Shown: positions 53,636 through 62,124, counted from the first letter of the stretch. The stretch: DNA of 64,000 nucleotides from Mesorhizobium waimense (GCF_003601975.1 NZ_QZWZ01000019.1:62001-126000), one strand, 5' to 3'. Notes: a model not told the origin generated them from the sequence alone. Numbers and translations: made by a program.

Positions 53636-54715
53636 CTATTTGGCCTTGGAGCTTTTCCCGGCCGGCTTGGTCGCCTTCGCTGTGCCCGCTTCACTCTTTT
53701 GCCTGGGCCCTGCCGATGTCGGCGTGGTCAGCGGAGACGAGAACGCCGAGTTCTCCGTGCCGCCACCCATGCCCTCGCTACGGGGCGTTTCCAGCACGAC
53801 GACGCAGCCGTCGAGGTCGTTGGTGGCAAGATGCGCGTAGCGCATGGTCATCGACAACGTCTGGTGGCCGAGCCACATCTGGACGCGCCTGATGTCGATG
53901 CCGCCCTGGACGAGTCGCGAGGCGCAGGTATGGCGCAGTATATGCGGCACCACCTGTTCGTCGGCGCCGAGGCCGACCTCGGCCTTCGCATCGTTCCAGA
54001 TGGCGCGGTACTGCGCCTGGCTGAGCTTGGTGAAAGGACCCTTCGGCCGGCGGCCTTCGGTGACCGGAAGCTTGATCACCTCCTTGACACGAGCGGTCAT
54101 CGGAATGGTGCGACTGCTGCCGGACTTGGTGATCCAGAACGAGACGCGGTGTTCCTGGATGTCGTTCCAGATCAGACCGAGCGCTTCGCCGAGGCGGCAG
54201 CCGGTGTCGACGAGGAATACGGAAAGGCGGTAAGCGTCCTCGCTGCGGCTCCTGATGGCCGCGAACAGCCTTGTCTCTTCGTCCTTTTCGAGGAAACGAA
54301 TCCGTCCCGCCCGCTCCTTCTGGCGGCGGAACTCAGGCAGGCTGTGGATATCTCCCATCTTATGAGCCTTGCGCAACAGTTTGCTAAGGGCAGCCATCTT
54401 CCGGTTGATGGTTGCGTTGCTGTTGCCGCGCTGGCGCAAGGTACCGATAAGGTTGTCCAGGGTGCTTTGGTCAAAGGCGCTGAAACGCTCCCCGAGGAGG
54501 ATCTCGTCTATTTCGCCAATGAAAGAGCTGACATTGTATTTATGCCGCCCGTCATCCCAAAGTATGTCTCGATAGGCTGAAAAAAGCTCTCCGACCCTAT
54601 ACGACTTTACTTCTCTTATCTTGTTAAAGCTGTATTTGATCTTTGCGCTTTGAGAAGAAAACATCGAAAAATGATCAGAGGGTGTTTCCTCTTGAATCGC
54701 TTCGGTCGTCATCAT
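53636..54715 (-). CDS. Tyrosine-type site-specific integrase
   Basis: About 359 residues from ATG 54715 (ATG 54712 and GTG 54724 are alternatives). A SAM-like N-terminal core-binding domain precedes the catalytic domain with the full set: Arg in DTGCRLGEAL, Lys in the KSGSSRT turn, HxxR in HILRHTCASR, and the final His and Tyr in WLGHQTLSMTMRYAHL. The C-terminal 45 residues are Lys/Ala/Ser-rich. No other phage or conjugation gene is nearby. It may be the remnant of an element or a domesticated recombinase. Confidence 0.9.
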   Translation of the reverse strand: MMTTEAIQEETPSDHFSMFSSQSAKIKYSFNKIREVKSYRVGELFSAYRDILWDDGRHKYNVSSFIGEIDEILLGERFSAFDQSTLDNLIGTLRQRGNSNATINRKMAALSKLLRKAHKMGDIHSLPEFRRQKERAGRIRFLEKDEETRLFAAIRSRSEDAYRLSVFLVDTGCRLGEALGLIWNDIQEHRVSFWITKSGSSRTIPMTARVKEVIKLPVTEGRRPKGPFTKLSQAQYRAIWNDAKAEVGLGADEQVVPHILRHTCASRLVQGGIDIRRVQMWLGHQTLSMTMRYAHLATNDLDGCVVVLETPRSEGMGGGTENSAFSSPLTTPTSAGPRQKSEAGTAKATKPAGKSSKAK

Positions 54716-54953
54716 TCGCTGCACCCCCGAATAGATAGGTCAGCCCTACCCGCTTGGAAGCGCCCTTTCAAGAGTTTTGAATCACGCAGTTGTGATTTCA
54801 TCCGCCCATCAACGGACCCCACGAAATCGTCCCACGGACCCTATTCAGCTACCGTTACCCCCATCCTTTCGTTTGCGTTGACCCAGTCACGAAAACAAAA
54901 CAGCCCGGGCGTTGACGCGCCCGGGCTGGATTTTACCTGTGTAGTACCAGCCC
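54716..54953. promoter_or_regulatory. Intergenic region between integrase and porin 1
   Basis: 238 bases with the integrase promoter on one side and the porin terminator on the other. No gene was seen. The integrase-proximal part is less GC-rich than the porins. Confidence 0.35.
54892..54928 (-). terminator. Rho-independent terminator of porin 1
   Basis: An 11-base stem, CAGCCCGGGCG (54901-54911) with CGCCCGGGCTG (54918-54928), followed on the minus strand by TTTTGTTTT (54900-54892). It lies 25 bases after the porin stop. Confidence 0.85.
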
Positions 54954-56108
54954 TTAGAACGAGCGCTGGAAGCGGAGCATGCCGCCGATGGCGTCCTCCT
55001 GGCGTGCATCGGTCCAATCGGACGCGGTGTCGTCGCCAACGTTGATGTAGTCGACTTCAGCCGTGACCGTCAGGCCGGGAACGACGTCGTAGGCGATGTT
55101 CGCCGCGGCGCCAAAGTTCTTGCCTTCGTCATAAGACAGCTGGACATTGAACGAGGTCTTCTCGTTGATGGTGTAGGTACCACCACCCCAGACTGCCCAG
55201 TTGCCGGACCACTGCTTGTAGAAGCCGCGGCCACCGGCCGGGATTGCCCAGGTCGGATCCGACAGATTGTCGTCGGTGCCGTAGCCGCCAATGATGAACA
55301 GCGACAGGTTCTGCATCGGGGTGACGTCCAAGCGGACCTTGCCGGCCACTTCTTCGTAGTTGCTGTCGTAAGCAACGACGCCGGTGATGGCGCCCCAGCC
55401 CTGCGTGTATTTCAGGCCGCCGACGACATGCGGAACGTAGCTGTCGATGGTGCCGACGATGCCTGCGCCTTCTTCGAGCGAGAGCACGGCGGAGAAGCCG
55501 TTGCCGGCGTCGAAATAGTACTGGACGACGTTGGTGTCGAAGCCGCCGTAGGGAACCAGCGTATCCTGGATGACGTTGCCGGCGTAGCCGATGAACGTAT
55601 TGAAGGCCGATTCGTCCTTACCGACGCGCAGGCCACCGAGCTGGATCCAGGCGAAGTTCAGCGAGACGCTCTTCATGCCGGCCGGATTGCTATCGAAGCT
55701 GTCCGTCGAGTTGAAGAAGGCGTGCCGATTGTTGTTGCCGAAGTTGAAGCGGGTCTCGGTGTAGGTCTTCAAGGTGCCGAGTTCGGTTTCCTGGCCGGTC
55801 CAGGTCTTGAAGGTGGCGCGGGCATTCTTGTACCAGGTGTCCTGCACGTCACCATCTTCGTGGTCGACCGACTCCGCACCCGTGAATGCGCCGACGTCGC
55901 CCATACCGATGTCGTAGCGGACATAGCCGCCGATGCGCAGGCAGGTTTCGGTGCCGGGGATGTAGAAGTAGCCCGAGCCGTAGACGTCGCAGATCTTGAC
56001 GTATTCAGCCGGTTCCGGCTCGGCGACGACGACGGCGTCGGCGGCGCGCGCACCGGAAACTGCGATCAGGGCCGCAGCGGAGCCAAGGAGAAGGCTCTTG
56101 ATGTTCAT
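54954..56108 (-). CDS. Rhizobial outer-membrane porin, copy 1
   Basis: A 384-residue porin of the alphaproteobacterial family. A signal peptide (1-22, ending ARA) is followed by CDVYGSGYFYIPG and CLRIGGYVRYDIG, and the sequence ends LRFQRSF with a terminal Phe as needed for outer-membrane insertion. ATG 56108 has GGAGG upstream. Residues 1-204 differ from copy 2 at only about three sites (NARATF against NTRFTL); the rest diverges, including surface loops (for example SDPTWAIPAGG). The promoter region differs from that of copy 2 beyond base 56124. Confidence 0.93.
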   Translation of the reverse strand: MNIKSLLLGSAAALIAVSGARAADAVVVAEPEPAEYVKICDVYGSGYFYIPGTETCLRIGGYVRYDIGMGDVGAFTGAESVDHEDGDVQDTWYKNARATFKTWTGQETELGTLKTYTETRFNFGNNNRHAFFNSTDSFDSNPAGMKSVSLNFAWIQLGGLRVGKDESAFNTFIGYAGNVIQDTLVPYGGFDTNVVQYYFDAGNGFSAVLSLEEGAGIVGTIDSYVPHVVGGLKYTQGWGAITGVVAYDSNYEEVAGKVRLDVTPMQNLSLFIIGGYGTDDNLSDPTWAIPAGGRGFYKQWSGNWAVWGGGTYTINEKTSFNVQLSYDEGKNFGAAANIAYDVVPGLTVTAEVDYINVGDDTASDWTDARQEDAIGGMLRFQRSF

Positions 56109-56124
56109 TTTCTGACCTCCAGTC
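55497..56124 (-). repeat. Inverted repeat arm A (porin 1 5' half)
   Basis: About 628 bases nearly identical, in reverse orientation, to 57071-57698. It begins at GACTGGAGG just before the start codon and ends where the two porins diverge (after the codons for AGNG). It contains a few silent changes and one diverged patch of about 15 bases. Confidence 0.85.
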
Positions 56125-56561
56125 AAAAGTTAAAAAACGGGTCTGGGTATTCTTTGCTGAAGGACAGCGTTCCCTGCCCCATCCCCACTAACCGAAAAAG
56201 ATGCGCACCGCGCCGCTCCTTCGAATTCGACATTACCCATGAGCCGGCGGCGTTCAACCACGATCGTACCGGCAAAAGGGCAGTTCGGGCGCTATCCCCG
56301 GGCGTTGTTGCACAAATGACACGATTTGGCCTCACTCCGAAAGCTCTCGTTAACCATCTGGGCTCCCGCGGCCCTTGCAATGCGGCCGAATCCGGCGACG
56401 GCGCCGCCGCAATTGCGGTCATGTCACCCGAGTCGACGGCCAGGGAATTGCCGCAGAATCGCCTTATGGCGCATGCGGCCGGCAGCCGATGCCGGATTTT
56501 TCCGCGATAATGGCGCCAGCTGTTGATTGTGCCGACGCTTTTCTTTATCCAGCGGCGCAAC
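56109..56561. promoter_or_regulatory. Region upstream of porin 1 and tRNA-Ser
   Basis: 453 bases without a credible gene. It should contain the porin 1 promoter (minus) and the tRNA promoter (plus). A GTTGTTGCACAAAT segment at about 56305-56320 resembles ends of some IS5-type elements, but no transposase or partner end is seen. Confidence 0.35.
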
Positions 56562-56652
56562 GGAGAGGTGGCCGAGTGGTCGAAGGCGCTCCCCTGCTAA
56601 GGGAGTAGAGGTCAAAAGCTTCTCGTGGGTTCGAATCCCATCCTCTCCGCCA
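56562..56652 (+). tRNA. tRNA-Ser (GCU)
   Basis: A 91-base cloverleaf with CCA encoded. The acceptor stem GGAGAGG pairs with CCTCTCC (56642-56648), with discriminator G at 56649. The anticodon stem CTCCC/GGGAG encloses loop CTGCTAA, anticodon GCT. A long variable arm (class II, TAGAGGTCAAAAGCTTCT) and the T-arm GGGTTCGAATCCC are present. It reads AGC/AGU serine codons. Confidence 0.96.
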
Positions 56653-56653
56653 C

Positions 56654-56710
56654 CCTACGCCCTTGCGGGCTTCGGGTGGCAGGCGACCCGAAGCCGCATT
56701 TGGGCGTAGG
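56654..56710. repeat. Long nested hairpin directly after the tRNA
   Basis: The outer stem CCTACGCCC (56654-56662) pairs with GGGCGTAGG (56702-56710). The inner stem GGCTTCGGGT (56668-56677) pairs with ACCCGAAGCC (56686-56695), with loop GGCAGGCG. It begins one base after the tRNA CCA. Further related pieces (CTACGAAGTAG, GTAGGGTAGG) lie between it and the GIY-YIG pseudogene. Confidence 0.75.
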
Positions 56711-56747
56711 AGTGTCGCCCGAAGCTACGAAGTAGGGTAGGGGGACC

Positions 56748-56990
56748 ATGTGGTACGTCTACTTTCTGCAACTCCATAGCGGCGATATTTATTTCGGATC
56801 GACCAACGATCTTCGGCGCCGTTTCGAATCGCATCGATCAGGCCATGTCACTTCGACCTAGGCTCATCTGCCTGTCACTCTGAAGGCTTACATTGCGGTC
56901 GAAACCGAGGCCAATGCACGGCAACTCGAGCGATATTTCAAGACCGGCTCGGGCAAGGCGTTCGCGGGCAAACGTTTTTGGCTTCCCTGA
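56748..56990 (+). pseudogene. GIY-YIG nuclease, broken by an amber codon
   Basis: The frame starts ATG 56748 and would encode 80 residues of a small URI-type GIY-YIG nuclease. It has WYVYFLQ as the GIY-equivalent strand, IYFGSTNDLRRRF as the YIG part with catalytic Arg, and RQLERYFKTGSGKAF at the end. Codon 38 is TAG (56859-56861) where family members usually have Lys (STKAxxP), one base change from AAG. After it the frame is open to 56990. A single nonsense change thus inactivates it, unless it is read through or split. Confidence 0.8.
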
Positions 56991-57070
56991 TGGTTCAAAG
57001 GTTATCCATTTGAAATAAAAAGAGAAATAGCGCAACGAGTAGCTTTTCGTCGACCTCCGCGTTCGATTCT

Positions 57071-57698
57071 GACTGGAGGTCAGAAAATGAACATCAAGAG
57101 CCTTCTCCTTGGCTCCGCTGCGGCCCTGATCGCAGTTTCCGGTGCGCGCGCCGCCGACGCCGTCGTCGTCGCCGAGCCGGAACCGGCTGAATACGTCAAG
57201 ATCTGCGACGTCTACGGCTCGGGCTACTTCTACATCCCCGGCACCGAAACCTGCCTGCGCATCGGCGGCTATGTCCGCTACGACATCGGTATGGGCGACG
57301 TCGGCGCATTCACGGGTGCGGAGTCGGTCGACCACGAAGATGGTGACGTGCAGGACACCTGGTACAAGAACACCCGCTTCACGTTGAAGACCTGGACCGG
57401 CCAGGAAACCGAACTCGGCACCTTGAAGACCTATACGGAGACCCGCTTCAACTTCGGCAACAACAATCGGCACGCCTTCTTCAACTCGACGGACAGCTTC
57501 GATAGCAATCCGGCCGGCATGAAGAGCGTCTCGCTGAACTTCGCCTGGATCCAGCTCGGTGGCCTGCGCGTCGGTAAGGACGAATCGGCCTTCAATACGT
57601 TCATCGGCTACGCCGGCAACGTCATCCAGGATACGCTGGTTCCCTACGGCGGCTTCGACACCAATGTCGTCCAGTACTACTTCGACGCCGGCAACGGC
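57071..57698 (+). repeat. Inverted repeat arm B (porin 2 5' half)
   Basis: The partner of 55497-56124, with a spacer of about 946 bases holding tRNA-Ser, the nested hairpin and the GIY-YIG pseudogene. The arms begin at the same GACTGGAGG in front of each start codon. Confidence 0.85.
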
Positions 57699-58277
57699 CT
57701 CTCCGCCGTGGTTTCGCTCGAAGAAGGCTCCGGCGATGCTGGTGCTGCTGTCCTCGATGGGGCTGGCAATTATGTCTTCAATGCCACTTCCGGCAATGAC
57801 ACGATCGACAGCTACGTGCCGCATGTCGTCGGCGGCGTGAAGTACACGCAGGGCTGGGGTGATATCATTGCTGTCGGCGCCTATGACAGCACCTGGGAAG
57901 AGTGGGCCGGCAAGGTTCGCCTCGACGTGAACGCCACCAGCGAACTGTCGCTGTTCCTCATGGCCGGCTACGGAACGGACGACAACATCGACCGCAACTT
58001 CTACAAGCAGTGGGGCGGCAACTGGGCGGTGTGGGGCGGCGGCACCTACAAGTTCAACGAGAAGACCTCGTTCAACCTCCAGGCCTCTTCTGACGACGAC
58101 AAGAACTATGGCGTCGCGGCGAACGTCGCCTACGACATCGTTCCCGGCCTGACGGTCACGGCCGAAGTCGACTACGACCACGACGGCAAGTTTGGCGACG
58201 TTGACAATCGCAACTGGACCAATGGGGACAAGAAGAACAGCGTCGGCGGCCTCCTCCGCTTCCAGCGCTCGTTCTAA
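57087..58277 (+). CDS. Rhizobial outer-membrane porin, copy 2
   Basis: A 396-residue porin with the same signal peptide and N-terminal half as copy 1, GGAGG before the ATG, and the terminal LRFQRSF. From about residue 207 it diverges: an extra loop of about 20 residues (GDAGAAVLDGAGNYVFNA) and different strands and loops up to the conserved NWAVWGGGTY block. Channel selectivity or phage recognition may therefore differ between the copies. It is transcribed away from copy 1 and followed by a strong terminator. Confidence 0.93.
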   Translation: MNIKSLLLGSAAALIAVSGARAADAVVVAEPEPAEYVKICDVYGSGYFYIPGTETCLRIGGYVRYDIGMGDVGAFTGAESVDHEDGDVQDTWYKNTRFTLKTWTGQETELGTLKTYTETRFNFGNNNRHAFFNSTDSFDSNPAGMKSVSLNFAWIQLGGLRVGKDESAFNTFIGYAGNVIQDTLVPYGGFDTNVVQYYFDAGNGLSAVVSLEEGSGDAGAAVLDGAGNYVFNATSGNDTIDSYVPHVVGGVKYTQGWGDIIAVGAYDSTWEEWAGKVRLDVNATSELSLFLMAGYGTDDNIDRNFYKQWGGNWAVWGGGTYKFNEKTSFNLQASSDDDKNYGVAANVAYDIVPGLTVTAEVDYDHDGKFGDVDNRNWTNGDKKNSVGGLLRFQRSF

Positions 58278-58301
58278 TAGTCACAGCCTGGCTGAAAACC
58301 G

Positions 58302-58329
58302 AACCCGGCGGGCGACCGCCGGGTTTTTT
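58302..58329 (+). terminator. Rho-independent terminator of porin 2
   Basis: AACCCGGCGG-GCGA-CCGCCGGGTT, a perfect ten-base stem, then TTTT. It lies 25 bases after the porin stop, the same distance as for porin 1, although the stem sequence is different. Confidence 0.88.
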
Positions 58330-58453
58330 CACGTCTCGGTACCCCATCAGATCGCGCGATGCTTCGGCGCGCTCAAATTGGCATCCGGCTGATCTGCACC
58401 GCCAGAGCCAACAACGGCTCGGTCCACAATCGCTGCAGATTTTCCAATTCGGA

Positions 58454-60142
58454 TCAGATATCGGCTAGGTCGCCCAGGGCCTCGATCAAAGGCTGGATCT
58501 TGCCTTCATAATTTTTCCAGCGCTTTACCGACGACGTATAAATCGGTTGGCGAACCTGCCAGCGGCTGATCGTTCTGACGGAGCCTTCCTTTTCGAAGAA
58601 GCGCAGGCAAGCGTCATCCCATGGCAACCCGAGGTGGTCAATCAGACGATGCGATTGCGCCTCCTGATCCGAAATAAGTTCCTCATAGCGATTCTCAAAT
58701 ATTCGTCCAGGCAGGAGGGTCTTCCAGTGCTCCATTAGACGATCATATTCACGATAATACAGGCCCAATCCGTGAAGATCTGACGTATAACCGTGTGTCT
58801 CGTTAAGGTTCGAAGTGAAACAAGACAGACAATTGTCTATTGCGTCACGTCTGCAGTGAATTATGCGAGCATTCGGGAACAGGATCGCAATCAGCCCAAC
58901 AATCTCAAAATTATGAGGCATCTTGTCGACAACACGCAAGTCAGGAAGAGAGTATTGTCTCAAATATTCGAGGTATTCCTGCGCCATTGCCTGCGATTGT
59001 TTATTTGTCATCGACTTGACTAGCGACCCGAAACTCCGATCCGCTTTGTTGCCCCGCAGCCCAATGGCAGACCCCATTCGCCCGAGCTTGGTGAGTTCGC
59101 CCGCGCCATAAACGTCTGGGTGGCTCGAGCAGATCTGTTCCGTCAGCGTCGTTCCAGAACGCGGCATTCCAACAACGAATACCGGAATGTTGGAGGGGTC
59201 GCCAAAGCCCGCCTTGGCTGCCAATAGTTCTGCGTCGAAAATCTCGATCAGGGAATCCACCCGCTTGCGATAGGACGCAATGTCGAAATTTCGCGCGGCG
59301 GATGTTTTGGCTTTGAGGTAGTGATCCATAGCGTCGTCGAAACGCTTGAGATCGCTTAGAACCTTGCCGGCCGCCATATGAAGGTCGTGCGAGAGCGGAC
59401 CGACAACAGCAGCATCGTCAAGTTCATCGATAATTGACCTGAGTTCGGGGGGCTCTGTCGAGAATTTTCTTGTATTAACAAGCGTTTGGTAGGCTGCCGG
59501 TACACTTTGACGTTTGGCGATGGCTTCTCTTAGACAGGCTGCAGCGTCGTCCATTCGTCCCAAACTGGTTAACGCTCTTGCCAGACCCACTCGAACACTG
59601 GGGTGATCGTCGTTGAGTTTGAGCACCCGTTCATAGGCCGCCAAAGCCATCTCGGCCTTGTCGAACTTGTGGTAGGCTTGCCCCAGCCCATAAAGCGCCT
59701 CTACCAGATCCGGCTTCAGTTCATACGCGCGTTGAAGATGCTTGATTGCCGGCGAATAGTCAGCAACCTTCAACCAGGCTTCGCCGAGACTTAGTTGGTA
59801 GTAGGGATTGCCTGGCTCTCGGGCTGCGGCCCGCTCGAAATACTTTATGGCCAGCTCAGTGTCGAAATCCAGCCCCAGCGTTCCCAGTATGTACAGCGCA
59901 AGCGGATGTTCGGGAGTTCTTGCCAGAACGCGGTGACAGAGTTCCTCGGCCTCCGGCAAACGCTCGGCTTTCTGAAGCTCCAGCGCCTGCCTCAACAGAA
60001 TGTTATCAGCTTGCGCGCGAGACGGACCGGCCTTCGAGGGCTGGGGCTTTGGCAATCCAGCTTTCGGTGGCGGCGCGGCCTTGGGCGGCGCAGGTTGGGC
60101 TTTGAGGTGCTTGGCCCAGGCGGGCGGCAATCGGCTGTTCAT
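58454..60142 (-). CDS. TPR-repeat sulfotransferase
   Basis: A 562-residue protein. A Pro/Lys-rich start (about 1-45) is followed by about six TPR units (48-300) and a sulfotransferase domain (about 318-560). The PAPS-binding 5' phosphosulfate loop is GMPRSGTTLTEQ, and the 3' phosphate segment is ARIIHCRRDAIDNCLSC. No signal peptide is seen. Related two-domain proteins are common in rhizobia; the acceptor could be a polysaccharide or protein tyrosine, which is unknown. Parts of the gene (58740-59100) are visibly less GC-rich than the neighbours, hinting at transfer. Confidence 0.87.
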   Translation of the reverse strand: MNSRLPPAWAKHLKAQPAPPKAAPPPKAGLPKPQPSKAGPSRAQADNILLRQALELQKAERLPEAEELCHRVLARTPEHPLALYILGTLGLDFDTELAIKYFERAAAREPGNPYYQLSLGEAWLKVADYSPAIKHLQRAYELKPDLVEALYGLGQAYHKFDKAEMALAAYERVLKLNDDHPSVRVGLARALTSLGRMDDAAACLREAIAKRQSVPAAYQTLVNTRKFSTEPPELRSIIDELDDAAVVGPLSHDLHMAAGKVLSDLKRFDDAMDHYLKAKTSAARNFDIASYRKRVDSLIEIFDAELLAAKAGFGDPSNIPVFVVGMPRSGTTLTEQICSSHPDVYGAGELTKLGRMGSAIGLRGNKADRSFGSLVKSMTNKQSQAMAQEYLEYLRQYSLPDLRVVDKMPHNFEIVGLIAILFPNARIIHCRRDAIDNCLSCFTSNLNETHGYTSDLHGLGLYYREYDRLMEHWKTLLPGRIFENRYEELISDQEAQSHRLIDHLGLPWDDACLRFFEKEGSVRTISRWQVRQPIYTSSVKRWKNYEGKIQPLIEALGDLADI

Positions 60143-60399
60143 TTTGTCTCGCTAGCAAAAGCGGCCAGGAGAATCCAGCCTTTGGCGAACGGCGGCGGCT
60201 GTGGCCTGGGGCTGTCGCAAGTCACAGTCTGCCCTAGAGTGCCAGACGCAGTTTGCCGGTGTCCAGCCGAGACTGACGAACGGAAGGCTCTGGAGGGAGG
60301 CAGCATCGATTCGCAGTACACACCTCGCCCTCTCCACATCGAACTTGCACCCGCCCACTGGCCACGCTAGCAAGAAAGCCCTTCTCGCGAGCTTTTGCC
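60143..60399. promoter_or_regulatory. Divergent intergenic region
   Basis: 257 bases between the sulfotransferase gene (minus) and the aminotransferase gene (plus). It should carry both promoters. No gene or palindrome was found. Confidence 0.35.
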
Positions 60400-61512
60400 A
60401 TGCGTCAGCGCCCTCCCCTTACGCAGCTCATCGCCGCACTTCCCTCGACGGTGCCGTTTGTCGGGCCGGAGGCGCAGGAGCGTGAGCGTGGCCGTGCTTT
60501 TCGTGCCCGCATCGGCGCCAATGAGAGCAGCTTTGGCCCCTCGCCGCGGGTCATCGAGCGCATGGCCGGGATTGCCGGCGACATGTGGATGTATTGTGAC
60601 CCCGACAATTTCGACCTGAAGGTCGCCATTGCCGCCCATCTTGGCGTCGGTGCGGAGAATGTGGTCGTCGGCGAAGGCATAGATGGTCTGCTCAGCCTGG
60701 TGGCGCGCATGTATGTGGCTCCGGGCGATGCGGTGGTGACCTCGCTCGGCGCCTATCCGACCTTCAATTTCCACATTGCCGGCGTCGGCGGCCATCTGGT
60801 TGCGGTGCCTTACGAGGACGACAAAGAAAGCCTGGACGGGCTGCTCGCGGCGGCCGTCAGGGACAAGGCGCCGCTGGTCTATCTCTCCAATCCCGACAAT
60901 CCGATGGGCAGTTGGTGGGAGGCAGTCGAGATCATCCGCTTCATCGAGGCGCTGCCCGAAACCACCGTGCTGGTGCTCGACGAGGCCTATGGCGAATTGG
61001 GGCCTGCCTCGGCGCTGCCGCCGATCGATGTCTCGCGGCCGAACGTCATCCGCATGCGCACCCTTTCGAAGGCGTATGGGCTGGCGGGCATACGCTGCGG
61101 CTACGCGGTGGCGGAGGCCCAGGTGATCCGCGATTTCGAGAAGATCCGCAACCATTATGGCGTCAGCCGCATGGCGCAGATCGCCGGCGTCGAGGCGCTC
61201 GCCGACCAGGCCTATCTCGAGAGCGTGGTGGCGCGGGTCGAAGCTGGGCGGCGGCGAATCGCCGGGATCGCTGAAGCAAACGGGCTGAAGCCGCTGCCTT
61301 CGGCGACCAATTTCGTCACCATCGACTGCGGCAGCGATGGGGCCTTCGCGTTGAAAGTGCTGCAGGGGCTCTTGGCGCGCGACGTGTTCATCCGCAAGCC
61401 GATGGTGCCGGTGCTCGACCGCTGCATAAGAGTCAGCGTCGGGCTCGACCACGAGCTCGACATTTTCGCCGAGGAACTGCCGGGCGCACTTGCGGCAGCG
61501 CGGGGGAACTAG
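60400..61512 (+). CDS. PLP-dependent aminotransferase (HisC-like)
   Basis: A 370-residue fold-type I aminotransferase. The substrate segment GANESSFGPSP is near residues 39-49, GEGIDGLL is near 92, DNPMGSWW is near 168, and the PLP-binding Lys is in RTLSKAYGLAGIR. The closest known groups are HisC (histidinol phosphate) and the aromatic/phenylalanine aminotransferases; no other his gene is near. It is thus a second-copy HisC or an amino-acid aminotransferase. Confidence 0.88.
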   Translation: MRQRPPLTQLIAALPSTVPFVGPEAQERERGRAFRARIGANESSFGPSPRVIERMAGIAGDMWMYCDPDNFDLKVAIAAHLGVGAENVVVGEGIDGLLSLVARMYVAPGDAVVTSLGAYPTFNFHIAGVGGHLVAVPYEDDKESLDGLLAAAVRDKAPLVYLSNPDNPMGSWWEAVEIIRFIEALPETTVLVLDEAYGELGPASALPPIDVSRPNVIRMRTLSKAYGLAGIRCGYAVAEAQVIRDFEKIRNHYGVSRMAQIAGVEALADQAYLESVVARVEAGRRRIAGIAEANGLKPLPSATNFVTIDCGSDGAFALKVLQGLLARDVFIRKPMVPVLDRCIRVSVGLDHELDIFAEELPGALAAARGN

Positions 61513-62124
61513 TCGGTTCCCCGTCGCGCAGCCGACGCGCACTCATTTCGCATTGCATCGAATCGGTCGTCCGTCGGCACGCCGGCCTTCCTTGATCGAT
61601 GCTGGGCTCGGAATTTTAGTTCACGCCAAGCGAACCGTGTGAAATCCAACATCCGCTTCGAAACCGTCTCGCCGGTGCAGAAGCGGGCCTTGCCAGGTCG
61701 AGATATATATCCTCTTTGAACGACCTGTTCGTGTCGAGGCTCACCTCTCGATCGAGTACCGAAACTCCATCCGCTCCGAACATTCGCGCATCTCTCGTAC
61801 GGAAGATACATTAGCGAATTCCGGCTCTTAGGGTCCTCGGAATAACTGCGCCGGGAAAATATAGAGTTCTCGAAATGGCGCCATGGCCTGAGCAGATTCA
61901 TCACTTGTTCACAGCGTCAGAAGAACTTGAGAGCTCAGCCGAAAACTGATCCTGCACCCTGATTTCAGCCTTGTTAAGCGATCCGGGCAATAGCGCACAC
62001 GATATATGTGCATATGTTCTAATTTGTTTACTTTAGCGCCGAATCATAAACACATATGCTGTCCAAGGACGGATGACGGGAAGCACAGGGGGCTCAATAC
62101 CGTCAGAACCAACGGGGATACCAA
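61513..62124. promoter_or_regulatory. Long intergenic region upstream of the CAP gene
   Basis: 612 bases, less GC-rich than the surroundings. A minus frame at 61509-61904 has no domain and unusual composition and is not accepted as a gene. At the far end an inverted repeat GCATATGT (62010-62017) / ACATATGC (62052-62059) with a 34-base spacer lies 65 bases before the CAP start, a possible regulator-binding pair. The region around 62020-62040 is A/T-rich and suits a promoter. Confidence 0.4.

Noticed and set aside
56300..56325. An insertion-sequence end (GTTGTTGCACAAAT)
   Set aside because: No transposase, no partner inverted repeat, and no target duplication could be seen.
53577..56652. An integrative element between the integrase and tRNA-Ser
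   Set aside because: No direct repeat of the tRNA 3' end was found near the integrase, the integrase is not adjacent to the tRNA, and the content is two ordinary porins.
55428..58181. Long frames antisense to both porins (360 and 447 residues)
   Set aside because: They mirror the strong codon bias of the porin genes; both copies show the same shadow because the genes are near identical.
61509..61904. Minus-strand frame of 131 residues downstream of the aminotransferase gene
   Set aside because: Arg/Ser-rich composition without any domain, no ribosome-binding site, and location in an AT-richer intergenic stretch.
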